From: JBCBUE01 sp039818285
GTDB taxonomy: Bacteria > Planctomycetota > Phycisphaerae > Phycisphaerales > Phycisphaeraceae
NCBI GenBank assembly: GCA_039818285.1
Contig: JBCBUE010000001.1
Span: forward strand, 51,508 to 115,507
Length of the DNA: 64,000 nucleotides
Reading direction: 5' to 3'
Program-made: the position numbers and the translations under genes
Notes under the pieces: generated by a model
What the model was told of the DNA's origin: nothing
Seen by the model: the letters and a program-made list of their open reading frames with translations, nothing else
The model's database searches: none
Shown here: piece by piece, positions 27,513 through 36,860 of the stretch
How the letters are laid out: each line of letters starts with the position of its first letter
How positions within the stretch are numbered: the stretch's first letter is position 1

Positions 27513-29030
27513 ATGAGCGCGGCAAGCGGCGATCGACGACGAGGCAAGGGGCTGGCGGGGGTGACGGCGGTGGTGGTGGGCGTGGTGCTCGTGCTCGCGG
27601 GCGTCGCCGGCTGGACGCTGTTCGGCGGCGGCGAGGACAACGACACCGCCGGCGCCAACGCCATCGAGGGAGCGCAGTGGTACCGCGTCGTGCCACAATC
27701 GTTCGACCTGACGGTGGTCGCCTCCGGCGAGCTGCAGGCCGCCGAGCAGACCGAGGTGAAGAGCGAGGTCGAGGGCAGCGTCGCCATCGTCGAGATCGTC
27801 GACGAGGGGACGTTCGTCGAGAAGGGCGAGGTGCTGGTGAGGCTCGAGAGCAGCAACATCGCCGAGAAGGTCGAGCAGGAAGAACTCAACGTCGAGACCG
27901 CCCGCACCGAGATGACCACGGCCGAGCAGGAACTGGAGATCGAGCGCAACGAGTCGGCCAGCGAGATCCGCGACGCCGAGGTCAAGCTGCAGCTGGCCGA
28001 GCTCGACCTGGCCAAGTGGGAAGAGGGCGAGGTCGTCCAGAAGCGGCGCGAGCTGCAACTGGCGCTCGAAAAGGCCGAGCGTCGCCTTGAGCGGGCGAAG
28101 GAAGACCTCGCGTACAGCCAGCAGCTCTACGACGAGAAGTTCATCAGCTTCTCGGAGTTGGACGGCGACATCGTCGAGGAGATCGAGGCCATCGCCGCGC
28201 TGGAGACGGCCAAGCTCGACATCGACGTGTACGAAAAGTATGCCTTCCAGCGCGACAAGAAGCAGAAAGAGACCAGCGTCGATCAGGCGCGGGACGCGCT
28301 GGAGAACACCAAGCGCAACGCCGAGCGATCGATCTCCGGCGACCAGGCGCGGCTGACCAGCCGGGTGCGCCGGTACCGCATCCGCGACGAACGGCTCACC
28401 GAGCTGAAGGAGCAGCTCGAGGCCACCACGATCATGGCGCCCGAGGCCGGCCTGGTGATCTACAAGTCCTCCGTCGGCCCCCGCTGGCAGCGGCAGGACC
28501 CGATCCGCCAGGGCCGAAAGGTCGGGCAGAACGAGACCATCCTCTACCTGCCCGACACGCGATCGATGGTCGCCGCCGTGCGGGTGCACGAGGCGCTGCT
28601 GTCGGATATCGCCGAGGGCCAGCCCGCGACCGTCACGATCGACGCCTCCTCGGGCCCGCCGCTGACCGGCGAGGTGGCCAGCGTGGCGGTGATGGCCGAG
28701 GACGGCGGCTGGCTGAACCCCAACCTCCGCGAGTACGTCGTGCAGGTCTCGCTGCCCCAGGAGGCGGCCGCCAGCCTCAAGCCGGGCATGCGGGCGTCGT
28801 CGGAGATCATCGTCGGCCGCGTCGACGAGTCCCTGGCTGTCCCCCTCCAGGCCGTCCACGCCGAGGGCGAGACCAACTACGTCTACGTCGACGCCGGCCG
28901 CGGCGTGCGTCGCCAGCCCGTCACGCTCGGGGCCTCCAGCGAGGCCTTCGTCGAGATCGCCGACGGCCTCAACCAGGGTGATCGCGTCCTGCTGCGAGAC
29001 CCACGCCCCGGCGAAGTCACCGACAGCTGA
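27513..29030 (+). CDS. HlyD-type periplasmic adaptor
   Basis: A 505-residue membrane-fusion protein. One N-terminal membrane helix (about 13-33, VTAVVVGVVLVLAGVAGW) anchors it. A split lipoyl domain flanks a very long charged coiled coil (about 115-310, e.g. VETARTEMTTAEQELEIERN). A beta-barrel region follows, with RVHEALLSDIAEGQPATVTI and a C-terminal membrane-proximal domain. GGAG precedes the ATG by about 10 bases; an upstream start would add 19 residues without homology. Together with the upstream TolC-like gene it should form the outer part of an exporter. Confidence 0.88.
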   Translation: MSAASGDRRRGKGLAGVTAVVVGVVLVLAGVAGWTLFGGGEDNDTAGANAIEGAQWYRVVPQSFDLTVVASGELQAAEQTEVKSEVEGSVAIVEIVDEGTFVEKGEVLVRLESSNIAEKVEQEELNVETARTEMTTAEQELEIERNESASEIRDAEVKLQLAELDLAKWEEGEVVQKRRELQLALEKAERRLERAKEDLAYSQQLYDEKFISFSELDGDIVEEIEAIAALETAKLDIDVYEKYAFQRDKKQKETSVDQARDALENTKRNAERSISGDQARLTSRVRRYRIRDERLTELKEQLEATTIMAPEAGLVIYKSSVGPRWQRQDPIRQGRKVGQNETILYLPDTRSMVAAVRVHEALLSDIAEGQPATVTIDASSGPPLTGEVASVAVMAEDGGWLNPNLREYVVQVSLPQEAAASLKPGMRASSEIIVGRVDESLAVPLQAVHAEGETNYVYVDAGRGVRRQPVTLGASSEAFVEIADGLNQGDRVLLRDPRPGEVTDS

Positions 29031-29045
29031 GCCCGGCCGACGCCG

Positions 29046-29453
29046 TCACTCCGCGTTCCACACCTCGTCGAGCACCGCCTCGCTCACATAGATCGGCGCT
29101 TCCGTCGCCACCCCCAGCGCAATCGCGTCCGATGGGCGCGAGTCGATATCGATGATCTCCCCCCCGCCCTGCGGCCGCAGGTGCAGCCGGGCGAAGAACG
29201 TGTGGTCCCGCAGGTCGTTGATGAGGATCTTGTCCAGCTCGTAGCCCAGCGCGTCGAGCGTCGCGGCGAACAGCTCGTGCGTCTGCGGGCGAGGCGGCTC
29301 GTGGCCCATCAGACGACGCTCGATGGCGAGCACCTCGGTCCGGCCGATGGTGATCGGGAAAACCCGCTCGCCGTCCTCCTCGCGCAGCTCGACGATGTGC
29401 GCATCCGAGCTGTCGCACATCAGGATGCGGGACAGGGACATGCGTATCGGCAC
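29046..29453 (-). CDS. bifunctional nuclease family protein
   Basis: A 135-residue protein of the DUF151/bifunctional nuclease family, reported in the family to cut both DNA and RNA. Motifs: RVFPITIGRTEVLAIERRLM, RPQTHELFAATLDALG and IIDIDSRPSDAIALGVATEA followed by PIYVSEAVLDE. It converges with the HlyD gene, 15 bp apart. An ATG at 29441 is an alternative start. Confidence 0.88.
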   Translation of the reverse strand: MPIRMSLSRILMCDSSDAHIVELREEDGERVFPITIGRTEVLAIERRLMGHEPPRPQTHELFAATLDALGYELDKILINDLRDHTFFARLHLRPQGGGEIIDIDSRPSDAIALGVATEAPIYVSEAVLDEVWNAE

Positions 29454-29545
29454 GGCGGTCTCCGGGGGGACTCCGGGGCGATCCGGTGGGCTCCGGCGGG
29501 AGCGGTCGCGACGGTCGAACCCGGAGGCTTACGAGACAGACCCGG

Positions 29546-30862
29546 TCAGCGGTTCGGAACGATCAGGGCGACGTAACCGCCGTCATGGTAACCGGCCCCG
29601 TGCCCGCCGGGCAGCGTGTCGCGGTCCTCCAGCACGCGGCGACCCGACGCATCGGCCAGCCAGTCGGCCTGCGGGCGGTTCTCGTCGGGCTGGATCGAGC
29701 ACGTCGCGTACACGAGCGTCGCCCCCGGCCCGGCCGCGGGCAGGTGCTCGGCGACCACCCGCCGCTGCAGCGCGACGAGCTCGTTGACGTGGGCGAACGA
29801 GAAACGATGCCGAGCCTCGGGCCGGCGAGCGAGCACTCCGGTGTTGGAGCAGGGCACGTCGAACAGCACCAGGTCGGCCGACCCCGGCGGCGGCGAGCCG
29901 ACCTTGACACCCGGGATCGCGGCCAGGTCGCGTCGGTGCCCGGCGTCGGGGTCGTAGGCCCAGACCTCGGCCTCGGGGAACGCCTCGCGCAGCTGGCGCG
30001 CCTTCGTGCCTCGCCCGGCGCACGCATCAAACGCCACGCGCGGCGGAGCCTCGATCATCTCCGCCGCCCAGGTGATCGGCATCGCCGCCGTCGGGTCCTG
30101 CACGCGCTGCTCGGGGTAGGCGGCCAGGTGCTCGGGCAGCGTCGCCTCCCGCTCACGCGGGTCCCACAGCAGGTTGCCCGGCTGGAGGATCACCGGCGGG
30201 TGGCCCGCGGCGTGGACGGCCAGTCGCACGGCGGTTTCCTTGCCGAAGGCCTCGGTCCACGCGGCCATCAGCCGGTTCGGGATGCCCGTCGCGACCGACG
30301 CGTGCGCCGGGTGGTCCGCCGGGTCGGGCAGGACCGGCGCGTGCAGCGTCACCCGCCCCGGCCGATCGACGCCGGGGGCGTACCACGGCAGCGCGTCGGC
30401 GCTGGGCTGCCAAGCGGCCTGGGCGTCGTGCGTGTCGATCAGCGCGGCGACCTTGCGCATCACCGCGTTCGCCAGCCCGGCCGCGCGCGGGTGCACCACC
30501 CGTCGCGCCGACTCCACCGCCTCGGAGATCACCGCGTACGCCGGCAGGTCCGGCCGGAACAGCAGCTGCGCCGTCGCCGCGATCAGCACGCCCTGCATCG
30601 GCGCGTCCAGCCGGTGCAGCGCCGGCTTGGCGTACAGGTCGATCAGGTGGGCGCACGTCAGCCACCGCGAGACGCCCAGGCGGTACAGATCGTCGGCCAG
30701 CGCGGCATCGCGCGGCGAGAGCTCGGCGGTCGCGGGCTCGGTCGGGCCGACGTCGGGCAGCCGCTGCGCCACCTCCGCCAGCGCCATCGCCGCGGCGTCG
30801 CGAGCGTTGGCCGGGCGGGTCGACGCCGGCTTGCGTGATCTCGTCGGTGCGGGTCGGGCCAT
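29546..30862 (-). CDS. rsmB: 16S rRNA cytosine-C5 methyltransferase RsmB-like
   Basis: A 438-residue RNA m5C methyltransferase with an N-terminal NusB-like RNA-binding domain (about 20-150) and a C-terminal NOL1/NOP2/Sun domain. SAM motif AFDACAGRGTKARQL, the conserved DVPCSNTGVLARRPEARHR with its cysteine, and the catalytic cysteine in YATCSIQPDEN are all visible. The expected product is m5C967 in 16S rRNA, by family knowledge. The ATG overlaps the stop of the signalling gene upstream by one base (TGATG), so the two are probably co-translated. Confidence 0.9.
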   Translation of the reverse strand: MARPAPTRSRKPASTRPANARDAAAMALAEVAQRLPDVGPTEPATAELSPRDAALADDLYRLGVSRWLTCAHLIDLYAKPALHRLDAPMQGVLIAATAQLLFRPDLPAYAVISEAVESARRVVHPRAAGLANAVMRKVAALIDTHDAQAAWQPSADALPWYAPGVDRPGRVTLHAPVLPDPADHPAHASVATGIPNRLMAAWTEAFGKETAVRLAVHAAGHPPVILQPGNLLWDPREREATLPEHLAAYPEQRVQDPTAAMPITWAAEMIEAPPRVAFDACAGRGTKARQLREAFPEAEVWAYDPDAGHRRDLAAIPGVKVGSPPPGSADLVLFDVPCSNTGVLARRPEARHRFSFAHVNELVALQRRVVAEHLPAAGPGATLVYATCSIQPDENRPQADWLADASGRRVLEDRDTLPGGHGAGYHDGGYVALIVPNR

Positions 30863-32583
30863 CAGGTCGACGCGGGCTCGTCGGCGGGCTCAGCGGCCGT
30901 CGCGTCCAGCCCCAGCGCCTTGCGCACCTCTTCGAGCAACTGCTCGACCTTGAACGGCTTGAACAGCACCGCCGACAACCCCTCCTGGCTGGCCCGCACG
31001 ATCGAGTGGTGCGGGTCGTACCCGAAGCCGGTCATCAGCAGCACCGGCGTGCCCTCCTGGCAACGCTGCGCCGCCGCGAAGATCTCGTAACCGTTGCGGT
31101 ACGGCATCTTGATGTCGCTGATCACCAGGTCGTAGTCGGCTCGCTCCAGCTCGGCGCACGCCTCGTACCCGTCTTTGCACACCTCCACCACGCAACCCAG
31201 CGCCCCCAGCACCTTGGCCAGCGTCTGACGGATGTTCGGCTCGTCGTCGGCGATCAGCACCCGCATCCCCTTGAGGCCCGACGCCTCCGCCTCGTCGCCC
31301 TGCCCCGCCTTGCCCGCCCCCAGCACCGCGTTGGGCCCGGCCGCCACGTCCTTCACGCTCGACCGCACCTGCTCGACCTTGTCGATGATGTGCTGCAGCT
31401 TGCCGCGCATGTTGTCGTCGCCGATGTACTCCTCCAGCAGCGTCTGCGCCTCGGTCACGATCTCGCCCAGCGGCTGGTCCATCTCCTCCACCACCGAGCT
31501 GGTGATCTTGCCCGACGTCGTGTACCGCTCGACGACCAGCAGGTCCAGGATGTTCAGCGCCAGCCCCACGTACCGCCCGAAGATCTCGGCGAACTGCCGG
31601 TCGTCCTCGTTAAACGCGCCGACCGTCTCGGACTCGACGTTGTAAACGCCGACCACCTCGTCGTACAGCATCAGCGGCACGGTCAGCGAGCTCTTGCAGT
31701 GACGCAGCCCCAGCACGTACCGCGGGTCCTTCTCGCAGTCGTGGCAGAGGTACGACCGCCCCGTCGCCGCGACGTAGCCCGAGATGCCGTTGCCCTCCGG
31801 CTCGCCATAGAGGTCGATCTCCAACGCCTCCAGCGGCAGCCCCTCGGAGATCACCACGTCCAGCCGCTTGGTCTTCTTGTTCAGCAGGCGGATCGCGAAG
31901 TGATCGAAGTGCATCAGGTCCTTGGAGTACCGGATGATCTTGTCCTGCAGGAGCTTGAGGCGTTCCTTGGGGTTGAGGTCGGAGACCGAGTCGGAGGTGA
32001 TGCGGGCCAGCTCGCGGCCGGAGGCGTCGATCGCGTCGATCTTGCTCTGCAGCCGCTTGCCCGACGTGGCGTCCCAGACGACGGCGACGATCTGCTTGAT
32101 CAGGCCGTTACCGTCGACCACGGGCGAGCAGATCATCTCGAAGTACCGCTCGCTGACCTGGAAGGTGAACTTCTTGGAGCGGGTCTGCGACATGTCGGTG
32201 ATCGGGCCCGAGCCGGTCGCGAACACCTGCAGCGCCTGCACGCCGACGCGCTTGACGTGCTCGACGACCTCGGGAGCAAACGAGCGCATCCGCGGGTTGG
32301 TCCACGTGCCGCGGCCGTCGGCCTCGACGATGATCACACCCTCGCCGATGGTGTTGAGCGCCATCGCGGCCTTGTCCGCCGCGAGCCCGCGCGGCAGCCG
32401 TGGGAACGCCGCCGCGTCGGCCAACACCGCCGCGTAGTCCTCGCGCCGCAACGCCTCGACGGCCTTGTCGGCGTCGTCGACGATGTCGAGCGTATAGCCG
32501 CCTTCGAGCGTCGGTCGGATCTGTTCCGGGTCGACGGTCGGGCCGGGGATCACCAGCAGGCGGGGCGAGTCGTCAGCCATCAT
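30862..32583 (-). CDS. PAS-GAF-receiver signalling protein lacking a kinase domain
   Basis: A 573-residue protein. Residues 8-60 resemble a degenerate receiver; about 70-190 a PAS domain; about 200-370 a GAF domain (VPLMLYDEVVGVYNVESETV); about 375-430 a helix pair that looks like a histidine-kinase dimerisation segment, but the position of the phospho-histidine reads EEMDQPLGE with no His. No ATP-binding domain follows. A complete receiver ends the protein (about 450-560) with ADDEPNIRQTLAKVLG and the phospho-acceptor aspartate in DLVISDIKMP. It probably senses a signal and receives phosphate from another kinase. It is translationally coupled to rsmB. Confidence 0.85.
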   Translation of the reverse strand: MMADDSPRLLVIPGPTVDPEQIRPTLEGGYTLDIVDDADKAVEALRREDYAAVLADAAAFPRLPRGLAADKAAMALNTIGEGVIIVEADGRGTWTNPRMRSFAPEVVEHVKRVGVQALQVFATGSGPITDMSQTRSKKFTFQVSERYFEMICSPVVDGNGLIKQIVAVVWDATSGKRLQSKIDAIDASGRELARITSDSVSDLNPKERLKLLQDKIIRYSKDLMHFDHFAIRLLNKKTKRLDVVISEGLPLEALEIDLYGEPEGNGISGYVAATGRSYLCHDCEKDPRYVLGLRHCKSSLTVPLMLYDEVVGVYNVESETVGAFNEDDRQFAEIFGRYVGLALNILDLLVVERYTTSGKITSSVVEEMDQPLGEIVTEAQTLLEEYIGDDNMRGKLQHIIDKVEQVRSSVKDVAAGPNAVLGAGKAGQGDEAEASGLKGMRVLIADDEPNIRQTLAKVLGALGCVVEVCKDGYEACAELERADYDLVISDIKMPYRNGYEIFAAAQRCQEGTPVLLMTGFGYDPHHSIVRASQEGLSAVLFKPFKVEQLLEEVRKALGLDATAAEPADEPAST

Positions 32584-32689
32584 TTAGTTGTTACGCCAAG
32601 GATACCCCGGCGGGTCGTACGGACCCGGGTCACGGTACCCGTATCGGCCCGCCGATGGGGGATGACTTGAGCCCACGCCGGTTTTTCAC

Positions 32690-33703
32690 CTAGCGATCGC
32701 GGGCCGTCACCGCGTCCGCCAGCCCGATAAGCAGCTCCGCCGCCGGGCCCGAAGGCGACGACGACGCCACACGCGTCTTGGCCTGCTCCACCAACCGGCC
32801 CGCCTGCTCTCGCGCGTAGGCGATCGACCCCGTCGACTCGATCGCTCGACGCAACAGCCCCCGCGGCGGCCCCGAGGATGACTCGGGCGCTTCCCGAAGC
32901 AGGCCCAGCGTCGCGCGTCGCTGCTCGGCGTCGCCCACCGACAGGTGGTGGATCAGCGGCAGCGTCAGCTTGTGCTTCATCGCGTCCAGCCCCAGCGACT
33001 TGCCCACCACCGCCTCGTCGCCCGTGAGGTCCAGCACGTCGTCGATCACCTGGAACGCCACGCCCAGCCGCTCGCCGTAGCCCTCGAACGCCTCGATCGT
33101 CGCGGCGTCGGCCCCGCCCAACTCGGCCCCCAGCCGGCAGCACAGCCCGCAGAGGCTGGCCGTCTTGCGGCGGATGATGTCGAAGTACGTCGGCTCGTCG
33201 AGCTCCCAGTGGTGCCGGTTGCTTAGCTGCAGCAGCTCGCCCTCGCACACGACGTTCGTGGTCGCGGCCACCTGCCGGGAGATCGACTGGTCGTCGAGCG
33301 ACGAGCAGAGGTGGTACGCGTGGCTGATGAGGTAGTCGCCCAGCATCACCGCCGTCTCGTTGCCGCTCAGGGCGTTGACGGTGTGGCCCCGGCGACGGAC
33401 ATCGGCCTCGTCCAGGATGTCGTCGTGCACCAGCGTGGCCATGTGCACCATCTCGACGACGGTCGCCACGACGCGCAGCCGCTCGTCGACCTCTCCCGCC
33501 CCGCCGTTCGACGCCGCCAGCCCGCACGCCAGCACCAGCGTCGGCCGCAGCATCTTGCCGCGGTACCGCTCGACGTGCTCCACCAGCGTGTTCACGCAGT
33601 CCAAGTCCGACATCAGCTCCGCCCGGAACCGCGACTCCACCCGCACCAGCTCGTCGGCCAGGCGCTGGCGGATCGGGGCGTCGGTATCTGTCGGCATCAG
33701 CAT
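32690..33703 (-). CDS. polyprenyl diphosphate synthase
   Basis: A 337-residue all-trans prenyltransferase making the long isoprenoid chain of quinones. First aspartate-rich motif DDILDEAD in MATLVHDDILDEADVRRRG, second motif in FQVIDDVLDLTGD; GKMLRPTLVLACG and KTASLCGLCCRLGA also match. The ATG at 33703 is chosen for its AGGA site and homology start. Bulky residues before the first DD motif suggest a chain longer than C15, but the exact length is not determinable. Confidence 0.92.
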   Translation of the reverse strand: MLMPTDTDAPIRQRLADELVRVESRFRAELMSDLDCVNTLVEHVERYRGKMLRPTLVLACGLAASNGGAGEVDERLRVVATVVEMVHMATLVHDDILDEADVRRRGHTVNALSGNETAVMLGDYLISHAYHLCSSLDDQSISRQVAATTNVVCEGELLQLSNRHHWELDEPTYFDIIRRKTASLCGLCCRLGAELGGADAATIEAFEGYGERLGVAFQVIDDVLDLTGDEAVVGKSLGLDAMKHKLTLPLIHHLSVGDAEQRRATLGLLREAPESSSGPPRGLLRRAIESTGSIAYAREQAGRLVEQAKTRVASSSPSGPAAELLIGLADAVTARDR

Positions 33704-33904
33704 CGGCGTTCCTCGTTCTGCCGACGATCCTAGCCCAACGCGCGACCCCGCGAGCCGCGCCCGCCGTATCCACCGTGAGCGACAGCCTTTTCGACCGCTC
33801 GCCCCGCCAAAGTGCGAGTGTTTGACACCCGATATCCCCCTCCGTAGCTTGCGCTGCCGTCCCGTCGTACGACTCTCTCCGACGCCCCGAGGCCTGCCGT
33901 TGCC

Positions 33905-35167
33905 ATGACCGAATCGGCGTCCACCCAGACCAGCGTCGACACCATGCTCGGCAAGATCGTTGTCGAGCGCGGCCTCGCCACCGCCGACGAGGTCGAGCAG
34001 TGCCTCGAGTCGCAAAAGTCCGATAGCGGCAACCCCAACCAGAGCAGCCTCGGCGAACTCCTCGTCCAGAACGGCATCGCCACCCGACGCCAGATCGACC
34101 GCCTGCTACCCGAGATCGAGGAGCAGAAGCAGCAGCGACAGATCCCCGGCTACCAGATGCTCGAACGCCTCGGCGCCGGCGCCATGGCCACCGTCTACAA
34201 GGCCAAGCAGATCAGCCTCGACCGGCCGGTCGCCGTCAAGATCCTGCCCCGCAAGTTCTCCAGCAACAAGCAGTTCATCGAGCGCTTCTACGCCGAGGGC
34301 AAGGCCGCCGCCAAGCTCAACCACCCCAACATCGTCGGCGCCGTTGACGTCGGCCTGGCCGGCGAGACCCACTACTTCGTCATGGAGTTCGTCGACGGCC
34401 TCACCGTCTACGACGAGCTGGTCAAGCACGGCCGCTACAAGGAAAAACGCGCCCTCGAGATCGCCATCGGCGTCGCCAAGGCACTCGACCACGCGCACAA
34501 GCAGGGCTTTATCCACCGCGACGTCAAGCCCAAGAACATCATGATCACCAAGCAGGGGGTCGTGAAGCTCGCCGACATGGGCCTGGCCCGCGCCGTCTCC
34601 GACCGCGAGGCCGCCGAGGCCGAGGCCGGCAAGGCCTTCGGCACCCCTTACTACATCAGCCCCGAGCAGATCCGAGGCGAGGTCGACGTCGATCAACGCG
34701 CCGATATCTACGGCCTGGGCTGCACGCTCTACCACATGGTCACCGGCCAGGTGCCCTTCGACGGACCCAACCCCTCGGCCGTCATGCACAAGCACCTGCG
34801 CAACGAGCCCAAGCCCCCCGACGAGCTCAACCCCGACCTGTCCAACGGCGTCGCCGAGGTCATCGAGGCCGCCATGAGCAAGGACCGCAAGGCCCGCTAC
34901 GCCTCGGCCGCCGACATGCTCATCGACCTCGAGGCCGTCGCCCAGGGCGAGGCCCCGCCCCAGGCCCGCAAGATGTTCGACTTCGCCGCGCTCTCGGCCC
35001 CCGAGCCCCAGCCCGAGCAGAAGCCCGACGACAAGGCCGGCCTCGTCTCGCTCGACAAGGGCCCTGCCCTGCTCGCCCAGCCGATGTTCTGGACCACCGT
35101 CGCCGGCTGGGCCGTCTCCGTGATCCTCCTCATCGTCGTCATCGCCATGGCCGCGGGCGGCGGCTGA
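33905..35167 (+). CDS. membrane-anchored Ser/Thr protein kinase
   Basis: A 420-residue Hanks-type kinase. Residues 14-70 form a domain like the N-terminus of type II/IV secretion ATPases (LGKIVVERGLATADEVEQCL and GELLVQNGIATRRQIDRLL, two helical repeats). The kinase domain spans about 82-345 with GAGAMATVYKA, K in AVKIL, HRDVKPKN (HRD 204-206), DMG in place of DFG (D224) and GTPYYISPEQI. A single membrane helix (about 397-415) ends the protein, so the kinase is cytoplasmic and tail-anchored. Substrates are unknown. Confidence 0.93.
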   Translation: MTESASTQTSVDTMLGKIVVERGLATADEVEQCLESQKSDSGNPNQSSLGELLVQNGIATRRQIDRLLPEIEEQKQQRQIPGYQMLERLGAGAMATVYKAKQISLDRPVAVKILPRKFSSNKQFIERFYAEGKAAAKLNHPNIVGAVDVGLAGETHYFVMEFVDGLTVYDELVKHGRYKEKRALEIAIGVAKALDHAHKQGFIHRDVKPKNIMITKQGVVKLADMGLARAVSDREAAEAEAGKAFGTPYYISPEQIRGEVDVDQRADIYGLGCTLYHMVTGQVPFDGPNPSAVMHKHLRNEPKPPDELNPDLSNGVAEVIEAAMSKDRKARYASAADMLIDLEAVAQGEAPPQARKMFDFAALSAPEPQPEQKPDDKAGLVSLDKGPALLAQPMFWTTVAGWAVSVILLIVVIAMAAGGG

Positions 35168-35205
35168 GCGCGGAATACCCGCTCCGGGCGGGGGATTGAG
35201 CCCAC

Positions 35206-35658
35206 GTGAACCTCGCACGCACCAAGTGGCTGGCCTACGGCACGCTGCTCGCCACCGTGGTCGTGCTCGCCGCGATGCAGTCCTGGCCCATCGAGGACCT
35301 CGTGCCTTGGCGGACCGACCTGGCCGCCGAGCTCGATGCTCCGGCCGATCGACCGACCCTCATCTACGTTGGCGCCGACTGGTGCCCGCCCTGTCGCTCC
35401 ATGCAGCGCCACGTCTTCGGCCACGCCGCGACCGCCGACGCCATCGTGGCCGCCGCCACGCCGGTCAAGCTCGATCTCACCGACCCACCCCCCGGCCCGG
35501 CGCACGACCTCGCCCGCTCCCTGGGGGCCTACGCCCTGCCCACGCTCATCCTGCTCGACCCCCAGGGCCGCGAGCTCGGCCGGCTGACCGGCGGACGCGA
35601 CCGCGACGAGCTGCTCGATTGGCTGGAAACCCTCGCCCCCGCCGATGCACCGGGATAA
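35206..35658 (+). CDS. thioredoxin-like membrane-anchored protein
   Basis: A 150-residue protein with an N-terminal membrane helix (about 8-25) and a thioredoxin fold facing outward. The active site is WCPPC within YVGADWCPPCRSMQR, and the cis-proline loop is YALPTLILLD. A disulfide reductase or cytochrome maturation role is possible; nothing beside it decides. It lies 38 bp after the kinase gene and 61 bp before transaldolase. Confidence 0.85.
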   Translation: MNLARTKWLAYGTLLATVVVLAAMQSWPIEDLVPWRTDLAAELDAPADRPTLIYVGADWCPPCRSMQRHVFGHAATADAIVAAATPVKLDLTDPPPGPAHDLARSLGAYALPTLILLDPQGRELGRLTGGRDRDELLDWLETLAPADAPG

Positions 35659-35719
35659 GGTGACGCCACCGACCCACCCGCGACCCGATCCGCCGACCAA
35701 CCCCGCCGAAAGGAACCGC

Positions 35720-36772
35720 ATGACCCCGCTTGAATCGCTCGTCAGCACCGGCACCAAGCTCTGGCTGGACTCGGTCGACCCCGTCGAGGTCGAGAAGAAC
35801 CTCAAGTACGGCGCCACCGGCGCGACCTCCAACCCCATCATCATCGCCGGCATCCTCGGCACCGGCGACCACGACGCCAAGCTCTCCGAGCTGCTCGACG
35901 CCGGCCACGACGACACCGCCATCGCCTGGGCCATGACCGACTACCTGATCGCCAACGCTCAGAAGAGCTTCCACCCCGTCTGGCAGAAGACCGCCTGCAA
36001 CGACGGCTGGGTCAGCTTCGAGCTCGACCCGCTGCTCGAAGACGTCGAGCTCGGCCCGGCCCACGACGAGCGCGTCGCCGCCTACATCAAGCAGGGCAAG
36101 CAGGCCAACGAGGGCCACGACAACCGCATGATCAAGGTGCCCGCCACCCCCGCCGGCCTCGACGCCCTCGAGGAGCTGGCCGCCCACGGCATCACCCTCA
36201 ACGTCACCCTCATCTTCTCCGACGAGCAGTACCACGCCGCCCGCGAGGCCGTCTGGAAAGGCCGGCAGCGCTTCGGCAACCTCGACACCTTCAAGTCCGT
36301 GTACTCGATCTTCGTCAGCCGCGTGGACGCCTACACCGACAAGCACTATCAAGACCTCTCCGACGACGCCCAGGGCGAGGTCGGCCTGCTCAACACCAAG
36401 CGGATCTGGCACGACAACCAGGCCTGGTGGGCCGACAAGGGCCTCAAGCTCGACCAGGAGATCATCTTCGCCTCCACCGGCGCCAAGCTCGACTGGCAGG
36501 CCCCCGACTACTATCCCGCCCGCCTCGCCGGCTCGGACATCCAGACCAACCCACCCGCCACCAACGACGCCATCCAGGAACTCGGCAAGACCTACGCCAA
36601 GACCGTCGGCGACATGCCCAGCCAGGCCATCCAGGAGGAGATCGACGCCAAGGTCGACCAGGCCAAGATGACCGCCGACCTCATGGAAGAGGGCCTGGCC
36701 AAGTTCGCCGACCCCTTCAAGAAGCTCCTCGACTCCATCAAGGACAAGCGGGCCCAGCTGGCGTCGACCTGA
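35720..36772 (+). CDS. tal: transaldolase family protein
   Basis: A 350-residue transaldolase, which moves a three-carbon dihydroxyacetone unit in the pentose-phosphate pathway. Landmarks: TKLWLDSVDP at the start, GATSNPIIIAGI, the probable Schiff-base lysine in NRMIKVPATPAGLDAL, and GITLNVTLIFS. An excellent ribosome-binding site, AAAGGA, precedes the ATG. The frame is open upstream but without homology. Confidence 0.9.
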   Translation: MTPLESLVSTGTKLWLDSVDPVEVEKNLKYGATGATSNPIIIAGILGTGDHDAKLSELLDAGHDDTAIAWAMTDYLIANAQKSFHPVWQKTACNDGWVSFELDPLLEDVELGPAHDERVAAYIKQGKQANEGHDNRMIKVPATPAGLDALEELAAHGITLNVTLIFSDEQYHAAREAVWKGRQRFGNLDTFKSVYSIFVSRVDAYTDKHYQDLSDDAQGEVGLLNTKRIWHDNQAWWADKGLKLDQEIIFASTGAKLDWQAPDYYPARLAGSDIQTNPPATNDAIQELGKTYAKTVGDMPSQAIQEEIDAKVDQAKMTADLMEEGLAKFADPFKKLLDSIKDKRAQLAST

Positions 36773-36860
36773 CCGGCCAATGGAGCGTCGGCTTGACCGG
36801 CCAACAAGGGCCTCGGATACTGCGGGCGACCTCTTTCTCCCCGTTCTGGAGCCCCCCAGC

